NCBI RefSeq assembly: GCF_040126305.1
Contig: NZ_CP149512.1
Coordinates: 186,001 to 250,000, forward strand
Length of the DNA stretch: 64,000 bases
Direction: 5' to 3'
Source: Pararhizobium sp. A13
GTDB lineage: Bacteria; Pseudomonadota; Alphaproteobacteria; Rhizobiales; Rhizobiaceae
Shown: piece after piece, positions 1 to 9,667 of the stretch
How the letters are laid out: each line of letters opens with the position of its first letter
Position numbering within the stretch: position 1 is the stretch's first letter
The notes under the pieces: model-generated
What the model was told of the DNA's origin: nothing
Databases searched by the model: none
The model's input: only the letters and a program-made list of their open reading frames with translations
Program-made: the position numbers and the translations under genes

Positions 1-1442
1 TCTCGACCTTGGTCTGGTCCTTGGCGAGGTACTCCACGTCGCTATCGGCGACGCTGTAGTTCCAGGTGATCACGCCACCCAGGCCGGAGCCGGTGGTGTC
101 GGTGGTGACGCTGGCGGTGAGGGCGCCGAGGGCGCCGGCCGAGGCCGTGATCGTTGGGCTGATGCTGTGGGCGTCGGTGAGGTCGACGTCGGTGAAGGCA
201 AGGGTGCCGGTGTCGGTGAGGTTGCCGACCGGGGTGACCTGCTCGGTGACCGCGCCGGTGACGTCCGTCGCCGCCACGACCGGTGCATCGTTGGTGCCGG
301 TGATGGTCACCGAAACCGTGCGATCCACGGTGCCGCCGTTGCCATCGTCGAGGGTGATGGTGAAGGTCTCGACCTTGGTCTGGTCCTTGGCGAGGTACTC
401 CACGTCGCTATCGGCGACGCTGTAGTTCCAGGTGATCACGCCACCCAGGCCGGAGCCGGTGGTGTCGGTGGTGACGCTGGCGGTGAGAGCGCCGAGGGCG
501 CCGGCCGAGGCCGTGATCGTTGGGCTGATGCTGTGGGCGTCGGTGAGGTCGACGTCGGTGAAGGCAAGGGTGCCGGTGTCGGTGAGGTTGCCGACCGGGG
601 TGACCTGCTCGGTGACCGCGCCGGTGACGTCCGTCGCCGCCACGACCGGTGCATCGTTGGTGCCGGTGATGGTCACCGAAACCGTGCGATCCACGGTGCC
701 GCCGTTGCCATCGTCGAGGGTGATGGTGAAGGTCTCGACCTTGGTCTGGTCCTTGGCGAGGTACTCCACGTCGCTATCGGCGACGCTGTAGTTCCAGGTG
801 ATCACGCCACCCAGGCCGGAGCCGGTGGTGTCGGTGGTGACGCTGGCGGTGAGAGCGCCGAGGGCGCCGGCCGAGGCCGTGATCGTTGGGCTGATGCTGT
901 GGGCGTCGGTGAGGTCGACGTCGGTGAAGGCAAGGGTGCCGGTGTCGGTGAGGTTGCCGACCGGGGTGACCTGCTCGGTGACCGCGCCGGTGACGTCCGT
1001 CGCCGCCACGACCGGTGCATCGTTGGTGCCGGTGATGGTCACCGAAACCGTGCGATCCACGGTGCCGCCGTTGCCATCGTCGAGGGTGATGGTGAAGGTC
1101 TCGACCTTGGTCTGGTCCTTGGCGAGGTACTCCACGTCGCTATCGGCGACGCTGTAGTTCCAGGTGATCACGCCACCCAGGCCGGAGCCGGTGGTGTCGG
1201 TGGTGACGCTGGCGGTGAGGGCGCCGAGGGCGCCGGCCGAGGCCGTGATCGTTGGGCTGATGCTGTGGGCGTCGGTGAGGTCGACGTCGGTGAAGGCAAG
1301 GGTGCCGGTGTCGGTGAGGTTGCCGACCGGGGTGACCTGCTCGGTGACCGCGCCGGTGACGTCCGTCGCCGCCACGACCGGTGCATCGTTGGTGCCGGTG
1401 ATGGTCACCGAAACCGTGCGATCCACGGTGCCGCCGTTGCCA
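1..1442 (-). pseudogene. Continuation of the VCBS repeat protein past the one-base deletion; runs off the window
   Basis: This stretch carries about four more copies of the same 366-bp VCBS unit, in the frame that would continue the upstream protein if one T were restored in the GCCATCGTC context (here GCCACGTC). It is open to the window edge. Either the gene is truly frameshifted, which would cut off its C-terminal secretion signal, or the deletion is a sequence or assembly error inside a repeat array, where such errors are common. The other copies all keep the frame. Confidence 0.6.
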
Positions 1443-4400
1443 CGTCGAGGGTGATGGTGAAGGTCTCGACCTTGGTCTGGTCCTTGGCGAGGTACTCCAC
1501 GTCGCTATCGGCGACGCTGTAGTTCCAGGTGATCACGCCACCCAGGCCGGAGCCGGTGGTGTCGGTGGTGACGCTGGCGGTGAGGGCGCCGAGGGCGCCG
1601 GCCGAGGCCGTGATCGTTGGGCTGATGCTGTGGGCGTCGGTGAGGTCGACGTCGGTGAAGGCAAGGGTGCCGGTGTCGGTGAGGTTGCCGACCGGGGTGA
1701 CCTGCTCGGTGACCGCGCCGGTGACGTCCGTCGCCGCCACGACCGGTGCATCGTTGGTGCCGGTGATGGTCACCGAAACCGTGCGATCCACGGTGCCGCC
1801 GTTGCCATCGTCGAGGGTGATGGTGAAGGTCTCGACCTTGGTCTGGTCCTTGGCGAGGTACTCCACGTCGCTATCGGCGACGCTGTAGTTCCAGGTGATC
1901 ACGCCACCCAGGCCGGAGCCGGTGGTGTCGGTGGTGACGCTGGCGGTGAGGGCGCCGAGGGCGCCGGCCGAGGCCGTGATCGTTGGGCTGATGCTGTGGG
2001 CGTCGGTGAGGTCGACGTCGGTGAAGGCAAGGGTGCCGGTGTCGGTGAGGTTGCCGACCGGGGTGACCTGCTCGGTGACCGCGCCGGTGACGTCCGTCGC
2101 CGCCACGACCGGTGCATCGTTGGTGCCGGTGATGGTCACCGAAACCGTGCGATCCACGGTGCCGCCGTTGCCATCGTCGAGGGTGATGGTGAAGGTCTCG
2201 ACCTTGGTCTGGTCCTTGGCGAGGTACTCCACGTCGCTATCGGCGACGCTGTAGTTCCAGGTGATCACGCCACCCAGGCCGGAGCCGGTGGTGTCGGTGG
2301 TGACGCTGGCGGTGAGAGCGCCGAGGGCGCCGGCCGAGGCCGTGATCGTTGGGCTGATGCTGTGGGCGTCGGTGAGGTCGACGTCGGTGAAGGCAAGGGT
2401 GCCGGTGTCGGTGAGGTTGCCGACCGGGGTGACCTGCTCGGTGACCGCGCCGGTGACGTCCGTCGCCGCCACGACCGGTGCATCGTTGGTGCCGGTGATG
2501 GTCACCGAAACCGTGCGATCCACGGTGCCGCCGTTGCCATCGTCGAGGGTGATGGTGAAGGTCTCGACCTTGGTCTGGTCCTTGGCGAGGTACTCCACGT
2601 CGCTATCGGCGACGCTGTAGTTCCAGGTGATCACGCCACCCAGGCCGGAGCCGGTGGTGTCGGTGGTGACGCTGGCGGTGAGGGCGCCGAGGGCGCCGGC
2701 CGAGGCCGTGATCGTTGGGCTGATGCTGTGGGCGTCGGTGAGGTCGACGTCGGTGAAGGCAAGGGTGCCGGTGTCGGTGAGGTTGCCGACCGGGGTGACC
2801 TGCTCGGTGACCGCGCCGGTGACGTCCGTCGCCGCCACGACCGGTGCATCGTTGGTGCCGGTGATGGTCACCGAAACCGTGCGATCCACGGTGCCGCCGT
2901 TGCCATCGTCGAGGGTGATGGTGAAGGTCTCGACCTTGGTCTGGTCCTTGGCGAGGTACTCCACGTCGCTATCGGCGACGCTGTAGTTCCAGGTGATCAC
3001 GCCACCCAGGCCGGAGCCGGTGGTGTCGGTGGTGACGCTGGCGGTGAGGGCGCCGAGGGCGCCGGCCGAGGCCGTGATCGTTGGGCTGATGCTGTGGGCG
3101 TCGGTGAGGTCGACGTCGGTGAAGGCAAGGGTGCCGGTGTCGGTGAGGTTGCCGACCGGGGTGACCTGCTCGGTGACCGCGCCGGTGACGTCCGTCGCCG
3201 CCACGACCGGTGCATCGTTGGTGCCGGTGATGGTCACCGAAACCGTGCGATCCACGGTGCCGCCGTTGCCATCGTCGAGGGTGATGGTGAAGGTCTCGAC
3301 CTTGGTCTGGTCCTTGGCGAGGTACTCCACGTCGCTATCGGCGACGCTGTAGTTCCAGGTGATCACGCCACCCAGGCCGGAGCCGGTGGTGTCGGTGGTG
3401 ACGCTGGCGGTGAGGGCGCCGAGGGCGCCGGCCGAGGCCGTGATCGTTGGGCTGATGCTGTGGGCGTCGGTGAGGTCGACGTCGGTGAAGGCAAGGGTGC
3501 CGGTGTCGGTGAGGTTGCCGACCGGGGTGACCTGCTCGGTGACCGCGCCGGTGACGTCCGTCGCCGCCACGACCGGTGCATCGTTGGTGCCGGTGATGGT
3601 CACCGAAACCGTGCGATCCACGGTGCCGCCGTTGCCATCGTCGAGGGTGATGGTGAAGGTCTCGACCTTGGTCTGGTCCTTGGCGAGGTACTCCACGTCG
3701 CTATCGGCGACGCTGTAGTTCCAGGTGATCACGCCACCCAGGCCGGAGCCGGTGGTGTCGGTGGTGACGCTGGCGGTGAGGGCGCCGAGGGCGCCGGCCG
3801 AGGCCGTGATCGTTGGGCTGATGCTGTGGGCGTCGGTGAGGTCGACGTCGGTGAAGGCAAGGGTGCCGGTGTCGGTGAGGTTGCCGACCGGGGTGACCTG
3901 CTCGGTGACCGCGCCGGTGACGTCCGTCGCCGCCACGACCGGTGCATCGTTGGTGCCGGTGATGGTCACCGAAACCGTGCGATCCACGGTGCCGCCGTTG
4001 CCATCGTCGAGGGTGATGGTGAAGGTCTCGACCTTGGTCTGGTCCTTGGCGAGGTACTCCACGTCGCTATCGGCGACGCTGTAGTTCCAGGTGATCACGC
4101 CACCCAGGCCGGAGCCGGTGGTGTCGGTGGTGACGCTGGCGGTGAGGGCGCCGAGGGCGCCGGCCGAGGCCGTGATCGTTGGGCTGATGCTGTGGGCGTC
4201 GGTGAGGTCGACGTCGGTGAAGGCAAGGGTGCCGGTGTCGGTGAGGTTGCCGACCGGGGTGACCTGCTCGGTGACCGCGCCGGTGACGTCCGTCGCCGCC
4301 ACGACCGGTGCATCGTTGGTGCCGGTGATGGTCACCGAAACCGTGCGATCCACGGTGCCGCCGTTGCCATCGTCGAGGGTGATGGTGAAGGTCTCGACCT

Positions 4401-6530
4401 TGGTCTGGTCCTTGGCGAGGTACTCCACGTCGCTATCGGCGACGCTGTAGTTCCAGGTGATCACGCCACCCAGGCCGGAGCCGGTGGTGTCGGTGGTGAC
4501 GCTGGCGGTGAGGGCGCCGAGGGCGCCGGCCGAGGCCGTGATCGTTGGGCTGATGCTGTGGGCGTCGGTGAGGTCGACGTCGGTGAAGGCAAGGGTGCCG
4601 GTGTCGGTGAGGTTGCCGACCGGGGTGACCTGCTCGGTGACCGCGCCGGTGACGTCCGTCGCCGCCACGACCGGTGCATCGTTGGTGCCGGTGATGGTCA
4701 CCGAAACCGTGCGATCCACGGTGCCGCCGTTGCCATCGTCGAGGGTGATGGTGAAGGTCTCGACCTTGGTCTGGTCCTTGGCGAGGTACTCCACGTCGCT
4801 ATCGGCGACGCTGTAGTTCCAGGTGATCACGCCACCCAGGCCGGAGCCGGTGGTGTCGGTGGTGACGCTGGCGGTGAGGGCGCCGAGGGCGCCGGCCGAG
4901 GCCGTGATCGTTGGGCTGATGCTGTGGGCGTCGGTGAGGTCGACGTCGGTGAAGGCAAGGGTGCCGGTGTCGGTGAGGTTGCCGACCGGGGTGACCTGCT
5001 CGGTGACCGCGCCGGTGACGTCCGTCGCCGCCACGACCGGTGCATCGTTGGTGCCGGTGATGGTCACCGAAACCGTGCGATCCACGGTGCCGCCGTTGCC
5101 ATCGTCGAGGGTGATGGTGAAGGTCTCGACCTTGGTCTGGTCCTTGGCGAGGTACTCCACGTCGCTATCGGCGACGCTGTAGTTCCAGGTGATCACGCCA
5201 CCCAGGCCGGAGCCGGTGGTGTCGGTGGTGACGCTGGCGGTGAGAGCGCCGAGGGCGCCGGCCGAGGCCGTGATCGTTGGGCTGATGCTGTGGGCGTCGG
5301 TGAGGTCGACGTCGGTGAAGGCAAGGGTGCCGGTGTCGGTGAGGTTGCCGACCGGGGTGACCTGCTCGGTGACCGCGCCGGTGACGTCCGTCGCCGCCAC
5401 GACCGGTGCATCGTTGGTGCCGGTGATGGTCACCGAAACCGTGCGATCCACGGTGCCGCCGTTGCCATCGTCGAGGGTGATGGTGAAGGTCTCGACCTTG
5501 GTCTGGTCCTTGGCGAGGTACTCCACGTCGCTATCGGCGACGCTGTAGTTCCAGGTGATCACGCCACCCAGGCCGGAGCCGGTGGTGTCGGTGGTGACGC
5601 TGGCGGTGAGGGCGCCGAGGGCGCCGGCCGAGGCCGTGATCGTTGGGCTGATGCTGTGGGCGTCGGTGAGGTCGACGTCGGTGAAGGCAAGGGTGCCGGT
5701 GTCGGTGAGGTTGCCGACCGGGGTGACCTGCTCGGTGACCGCGCCGGTGACGTCCGTCGCCGCCACGACCGGTGCATCGTTGGTGCCGGTGATGGTCACC
5801 GAAACCGTGCGATCCACGGTGCCGCCGTTGCCATCGTCGAGGGTGATGGTGAAGGTCTCGACCTTGGTCTGGTCCTTGGCGAGGTACTCCACGTCGCTAT
5901 CGGCGACGCTGTAGTTCCAGGTGATCACGCCACCCAGGCCGGAGCCGGTGGTGTCGGTGGTGACGCTGGCGGTGAGGGCGCCGAGGGCGCCGGCCGAGGC
6001 CGTGATCGTTGGGCTGATGCTGTGGGCGTCGGTGAGGTCGACGTCGGTGAAGGCAAGGGTGCCGGTGTCGGTGAGGTTGCCGACCGGGGTGACCTGCTCG
6101 GTGACCGCGCCGGTGACGTCCGTCGCCGCCACGACCGGTGCATCGTTGGTGCCGGTGATGGTCACCGAAACCGTGCGATCCACGGTGCCGCCGTTGCCAT
6201 CGTCGAGGGTGATGGTGAAGGTCTCGACCTTGGTCTGGTCCTTGGCGAGGTACTCCACGTCGCTATCGGCGACGCTGTAGTTCCAGGTGATCACGCCACC
6301 CAGGCCGGAGCCGGTGGTGTCGGTGGTGACGCTGGCGGTGAGAGCGCCGAGGGCGCCGGCCGAGGCCGTGATCGTTGGGCTGATGCTGTGGGCGTCGGTG
6401 AGGTCGACGTCGGTGAAGGCAAGGGTGCCGGTGTCGGTGAGGTTGCCGACCGGGGTGACCTGCTCGGTGACCGCGCCGGTGACGTCCGTCGCCGCCACGA
6501 CCGGTGCATCGTTGGTGCCGGTGATGGTCA
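1..6530 (-). repeat. Tandem array of a 366-bp unit, about 17.8 copies
   Basis: Period is exactly 366 bp (122 codons), seen from the spacing of the repeated landmark at 66, 432, 798, 1164, 1529, 1895 and so on to 6287; one interval is 365 because of the deletion near 1442. The only other variation I can see is a synonymous G/A on the plus strand (GCC versus GCT alanine): A is present in the units beginning at 432, 798, 2261, 5189 and 6287, and G in the rest. Such uniformity over 6.5 kb points to recent amplification or continuing homogenisation. Because the unit is a multiple of three with few stops, long spurious frames appear on the plus strand. Confidence 0.97.
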
Positions 6531-7818
6531 CCGTTACGACCTGCGTTGCCGTCGAGCCGTGGCCGTCGTTGACCGTTACGGTGTAATGCTCGACCACGCT
6601 CTGGCCGGCAGCGAGGTACTGCGAAGCCCCGTTGTTGAGGGCGTAGCGCCACTGCACCGAGCCGTTGGCGGCGTTCGCGGCTTCACTGGCAGGGTCGAGC
6701 GAGAAGGTGCCGAGCGCAGTTTCGCCGGCGGTCGGGGCGAACGACGCGGTGTGGCCGTCGGTGAGGTCGACGTCGGTGAAGGAAATGGTGCCGGCGGCGT
6801 TGAGGGAATCGGTCGGCAAAGCAGTGGTGTCGGCATCCTCGACCACGGCGCCATTCTGAGCGCCGCTGGTAATTGAGACAATATCGTTCGTCCCGGTGAT
6901 AGTGATAGTAAGCTGTGCAGTATCGGTAAGTCCGTGCGGGTCACGGACGGTGTACGTAAACAGCTCAGTGACTGTGACCCCGTCGGCCAGCGCATTGGTG
7001 TCCACATCGCTGTTATTGAGGTTGTAGGTATAGGTGCCATTGGCATTCAAGGTCAGTGAGCCGTAGGTGCCCACCAATGCAGATCCGACCGTGCCGGCAG
7101 TTCCAGATCCGGATTCCGGACCCGTCCGGACCGCCGACACAACCAGCGACGCCTGGCCATTGTCGGAATCCGTGTCGTTGACCAGCACATTACCTGCCGC
7201 CGTGGAATCCCCCGGAAACGGCGTATTCCCCGGGCCAACGCCGGCCTCGCGCACCGCGTCCGCTGCGTTGGTATCATTGAAGCCGACGGGCGAAGTTGGA
7301 TCGAGAGTGAATGAAACCTGCTCGATCGCGGAGACTTTCAGATTAATGCTCGTGAAGGTGAATTCTGCTTGACCCGCCTGGCCGGTATTCGCGTTCGAGT
7401 TAGCGGCAATAAAGGCTCGAAACTGAGTGACTTCAGCATTCAATGCTGCCATGAACGACGAATTAAGTAATTGCGCATTACTAAGATAGATAACGAGCTT
7501 ATCGATTTCGGCGGTGCCTTTCGCAGCATTGCCGTTGCCGCCGTCGTAAACGTCGTAGCCAGAAAATGTCGCCTGTCCAATCGTTGTCCCTGTGCCGTAA
7601 ACTTGGCCACCAATCTTGTACTGGTTTTCCCACGCTCGGTAGATAAGGATGTCCGCTCCTGATCCGCCCAGGACCGTGTCGAAACCACTGCCTCCATCGA
7701 GCGTATCGGCACCTGACCCGCCATTCAGGCGATCGTCTCCAGCACCCCCCGACAGCACGTCGTCTCCGCTACCGCCGACCAGATTGTCGTTGCTGCTTGT
7801 GCCAATGGTCGTTGCCAT
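1405..7818 (-). CDS. Giant RTX/VCBS-repeat adhesin-like protein, N-terminal 2137 residues, ends by frameshift
   Basis: Probably a type I-secreted surface or biofilm adhesin. Residues 15-58 are glycine-rich RTX-type calcium-binding repeats (GGSGDD, GGAGDD, GGSGAD, GGSGFD, GGSGAD). Residues about 60-190 are unassigned. Two divergent VCBS/cadherin-like domains follow to about 430, then fourteen virtually identical 122-residue VCBS units, each opening with GTNDAPVVAATD. The reading frame leaves the repeats near 1442, where one base is missing compared with all other units, and stops at 1405. Without that deletion it would stay open to position 1 and beyond, so the real protein is larger. RBS AGGGGCGGGG sits just before the ATG. 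RTX repeats at the N-terminus, rather than only at the C-terminus, are notable. The secretion signal and any export genes lie outside the window. The family call is firm; adhesin function is inferred. Confidence 0.85.
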   Translation of the reverse strand: MATTIGTSSNDNLVGGSGDDVLSGGAGDDRLNGGSGADTLDGGSGFDTVLGGSGADILIYRAWENQYKIGGQVYGTGTTIGQATFSGYDVYDGGNGNAAKGTAEIDKLVIYLSNAQLLNSSFMAALNAEVTQFRAFIAANSNANTGQAGQAEFTFTSINLKVSAIEQVSFTLDPTSPVGFNDTNAADAVREAGVGPGNTPFPGDSTAAGNVLVNDTDSDNGQASLVVSAVRTGPESGSGTAGTVGSALVGTYGSLTLNANGTYTYNLNNSDVDTNALADGVTVTELFTYTVRDPHGLTDTAQLTITITGTNDIVSITSGAQNGAVVEDADTTALPTDSLNAAGTISFTDVDLTDGHTASFAPTAGETALGTFSLDPASEAANAANGSVQWRYALNNGASQYLAAGQSVVEHYTVTVNDGHGSTATQVVTVTITGTNDAPVVAATDVTGAVTEQVTPVGNLTDTGTLAFTDVDLTDAHSISPTITASAGALGALTASVTTDTTGSGLGGVITWNYSVADSDVEYLAKDQTKVETFTITLDDGNGGTVDRTVSVTITGTNDAPVVAATDVTGAVTEQVTPVGNLTDTGTLAFTDVDLTDAHSISPTITASAGALGALTASVTTDTTGSGLGGVITWNYSVADSDVEYLAKDQTKVETFTITLDDGNGGTVDRTVSVTITGTNDAPVVAATDVTGAVTEQVTPVGNLTDTGTLAFTDVDLTDAHSISPTITASAGALGALTASVTTDTTGSGLGGVITWNYSVADSDVEYLAKDQTKVETFTITLDDGNGGTVDRTVSVTITGTNDAPVVAATDVTGAVTEQVTPVGNLTDTGTLAFTDVDLTDAHSISPTITASAGALGALTASVTTDTTGSGLGGVITWNYSVADSDVEYLAKDQTKVETFTITLDDGNGGTVDRTVSVTITGTNDAPVVAATDVTGAVTEQVTPVGNLTDTGTLAFTDVDLTDAHSISPTITASAGALGALTASVTTDTTGSGLGGVITWNYSVADSDVEYLAKDQTKVETFTITLDDGNGGTVDRTVSVTITGTNDAPVVAATDVTGAVTEQVTPVGNLTDTGTLAFTDVDLTDAHSISPTITASAGALGALTASVTTDTTGSGLGGVITWNYSVADSDVEYLAKDQTKVETFTITLDDGNGGTVDRTVSVTITGTNDAPVVAATDVTGAVTEQVTPVGNLTDTGTLAFTDVDLTDAHSISPTITASAGALGALTASVTTDTTGSGLGGVITWNYSVADSDVEYLAKDQTKVETFTITLDDGNGGTVDRTVSVTITGTNDAPVVAATDVTGAVTEQVTPVGNLTDTGTLAFTDVDLTDAHSISPTITASAGALGALTASVTTDTTGSGLGGVITWNYSVADSDVEYLAKDQTKVETFTITLDDGNGGTVDRTVSVTITGTNDAPVVAATDVTGAVTEQVTPVGNLTDTGTLAFTDVDLTDAHSISPTITASAGALGALTASVTTDTTGSGLGGVITWNYSVADSDVEYLAKDQTKVETFTITLDDGNGGTVDRTVSVTITGTNDAPVVAATDVTGAVTEQVTPVGNLTDTGTLAFTDVDLTDAHSISPTITASAGALGALTASVTTDTTGSGLGGVITWNYSVADSDVEYLAKDQTKVETFTITLDDGNGGTVDRTVSVTITGTNDAPVVAATDVTGAVTEQVTPVGNLTDTGTLAFTDVDLTDAHSISPTITASAGALGALTASVTTDTTGSGLGGVITWNYSVADSDVEYLAKDQTKVETFTITLDDGNGGTVDRTVSVTITGTNDAPVVAATDVTGAVTEQVTPVGNLTDTGTLAFTDVDLTDAHSISPTITASAGALGALTASVTTDTTGSGLGGVITWNYSVADSDVEYLAKDQTKVETFTITLDDGNGGTVDRTVSVTITGTNDAPVVAATDVTGAVTEQVTPVGNLTDTGTLAFTDVDLTDAHSISPTITASAGALGALTASVTTDTTGSGLGGVITWNYSVADSDVEYLAKDQTKVETFTITLDDGNGGTVDRTVSVTITGTNDAPVVAATDVTGAVTEQVTPVGNLTDTGTLAFTDVDLTDAHSISPTITASAGALGALTASVTTDTTGSGLGGVITWNYSVADSDVEYLAKDQTKVETFTITLDVATAAPWIARFR

Positions 7819-7838
7819 ACCCCGCCCCTATCGCCCTA

Positions 7839-7853
7839 GTTGTTGTTGTTGTT
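7839..7853. repeat. (GTT)5 microsatellite just upstream of the adhesin start
   Basis: Five GTT units on the plus strand (AAC on the coding strand) lie about 20 bp upstream of the start codon of the giant repeat protein, between it and the preceding small ORF. Slippage here would change promoter or leader spacing in 3-bp steps. A regulatory effect is speculative. Confidence 0.5.
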
Positions 7854-7854
7854 G

Positions 7855-8289
7855 TCAGTCATGGGAATTGCCGGCGCCGTCGCGCCGCTTGCCGGATAGT
7901 CGCTCAAAAATTGCAGACCTATGAGGGCAAGTTCGCCTTCGCCAACAAACGGGTTGATCCTGGGCGAGAGCGCCAGGACCAGATGAGTTCGCATTCAGAC
8001 CAATGACATTTGTACCGACACCAAACGCGCACGCTCGCGGGTCCGCCGGATACTTGATGTCGGCTGAATCTTCGCAATGGGCAGACGCGGGCTTCGTATC
8101 GGTCGAGGGGGAAAACTCATTGTCGATGGAGCAAAGTGCGATTCCGGCCAAATCGTTGCTCAACACATCGAGAGAAGTAACGGTCAGGGGGGCGGAAATG
8201 AGGATAGCCGTATCTTCGGCAAAACTGCAGGCTGTATTAGGAAACGATGTCGTAGTTCCGTTAACATATTTGCTTTGGCAAGAAGCCAT
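7855..8289 (-). CDS. Small hypothetical protein, possible truncated VCBS/cadherin-like N-terminus
   Basis: A 144-residue frame with a strong RBS (AAGGGGGGATTAA before ATG), ending 36 bp upstream of the giant adhesin on the same strand. Residues about 23-48 (AEDTAILISAPLTVTSLDVL and SNDLAG) resemble the start of cadherin/VCBS-type domains (pattern EDT-x-LxIS...LLxNDxDG). The C-terminal third is basic and low in identifiable structure, as expected for a frame that has lost its proper continuation. It could be a short translated leader, or the 5' remnant of an older repeat protein. No enzyme motif or convincing signal peptide. The good RBS argues for translation; identity is uncertain. Confidence 0.35.
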   Translation of the reverse strand: MASCQSKYVNGTTTSFPNTACSFAEDTAILISAPLTVTSLDVLSNDLAGIALCSIDNEFSPSTDTKPASAHCEDSADIKYPADPRACAFGVGTNVIGLNANSSGPGALAQDQPVCWRRRTCPHRSAIFERLSGKRRDGAGNSHD

Positions 8290-9667
8290 TTAATCCCCCC
8301 CTTTTTACTCTTACGCCAGCATAAAAACAGATCCCCATCCATTTGAGTGCCGTATTGGAAGACTACCACCTCTCCATCTAAGACTTGCGGTACAATCAAC
8401 ACACTGGTCTGACGGCTTTTTCTGGCCGCGCTGCGTGCCCTTTAACCCCTATGCGTCGCCCATCCCCTGATTGCCGGTTTAGGCGATGCTTATATTAGAG
8501 TATTCTTAACGCCGATGAAGAGTAAGCGTCAACATCCCCAAAGGAGGAACAGTTAACGGCCGAAAGGATCAGCAGGGGGGCGGCTGCCGCGCCGGAAAGT
8601 GGCAGGACGGTAGCCGAAGGTTGTGACTTCAGCCTCCCTCATCATCTGGCGGCCGCGACTGATCGCCTGAAAACAATGGACACCCACTCCCTTTCGCCAG
8701 GAACGGAACTCCCCTCCAACTGGGCTTTCGCATCGGCCAGGGATTGTGGGATCAGCGCTCCGAGCCTGCCGCGTTCTAGCCAGGTTTCGCCTTCAGGCAG
8801 ACCTACGTCATCATCGGCTACAACAACGCGACAGCTATTATCGACTATGATCCCACCTACTATTGCGACACCATCGCGCACTGGCAGAACTACATCGGAA
8901 AGAGCGCTGTCCTCGCTGATGGAATAGAGCGTTTTGGCTGTAGCGGAAGAACGAGGGGGGGATTCCAATTCGGTCAATGACCAAATCCTGGCTCGGAGGC
9001 GATCCGATGTCCGCTGAAGGCGATGGCAAATGAAGACATTAAGTGGCAGGTATCGGTTACGGCAAACCTCCGGACCCGCTTCTAGAAAGGAATGGGGACC
9101 GCGGGGAGCGGCCGCCAATCTGAAGCTTTCGGAGCAAAATGCTCAGGCCGCTGAAAGGCGCCTCTCAACTGCCCTCCGAAGTCTGACGCGCGGCTGAGCT
9201 ATGTACCATTTGACCGGTCGTTCTCTGAGAATCTGGCGGATCGCTTCCTGCCGGCTGAGCGGATAGGGGTACACCGCGCTCGCGAATGCATCGAGTCAGG
9301 CTAAAATGTCATCATGCAACCGAACGCCCGTATCTTTGCTTCAGCAAGCGCCGACCTCGACTGACAGTGACTGTGGCTCGTGCACAATAACCTTTGCAGA
9401 AGTTCCATTTCGCAGCTGAATCAGCCATAGTTCCATAATTCAGCTTATCCAATTTGGATGTTATAACATTACATTCTGGACAATGATCTCAGCTGACATG
9501 ACATTGCCGACCGTCCAACGGCATCATGGTTCCAAGGATCTGCGCCTCAAACACCTTCCCTATTTGCACTGCGCGAAATGCAGCGGAATCCCACGTCGCA
9601 CTTGCCGAGTGCCGGCCCGGCACTGCGGCTTCTGGAGATATCGGCCGCAATGCCGTGGAAGGTCGGC
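8290..9667. other. Gene-poor stretch of about 1.4 kb
   Basis: No convincing gene. Open frames exist on both strands (for example the minus strand at 8642-9118, 158 residues, with an EDSA-like stretch vaguely recalling cadherin-like domain starts), but none has a good RBS and a recognisable domain. A perfect Shine-Dalgarno-like AAAGGAGG at about 8539-8546 is not followed by a start codon at proper distance. The region may hold decayed remains of an older gene between the adhesin and the dehydrogenase cluster. Confidence 0.4.

Noticed and set aside
1..6530. Possible CRISPR or satellite DNA
   Set aside because: Units are 366 bp, contiguous, without spacers, and coding; this is a protein repeat.
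167..6876. Very long plus-strand open frames (451 and 1748 residues) through the repeat array
   Set aside because: They are frame-shadows of the VCBS units: the unit length is a multiple of three and GC-rich, so stops are absent in several frames. Their translation is a low-complexity Gly/Asp/Val/Arg repeat with no domain, while the minus frame gives recognisable VCBS and RTX motifs.
8642..9118. 158-residue minus-strand frame with a slightly cadherin-like stretch
   Set aside because: No RBS, no coherent domain and a competing frame on the other strand; not supported as a gene.
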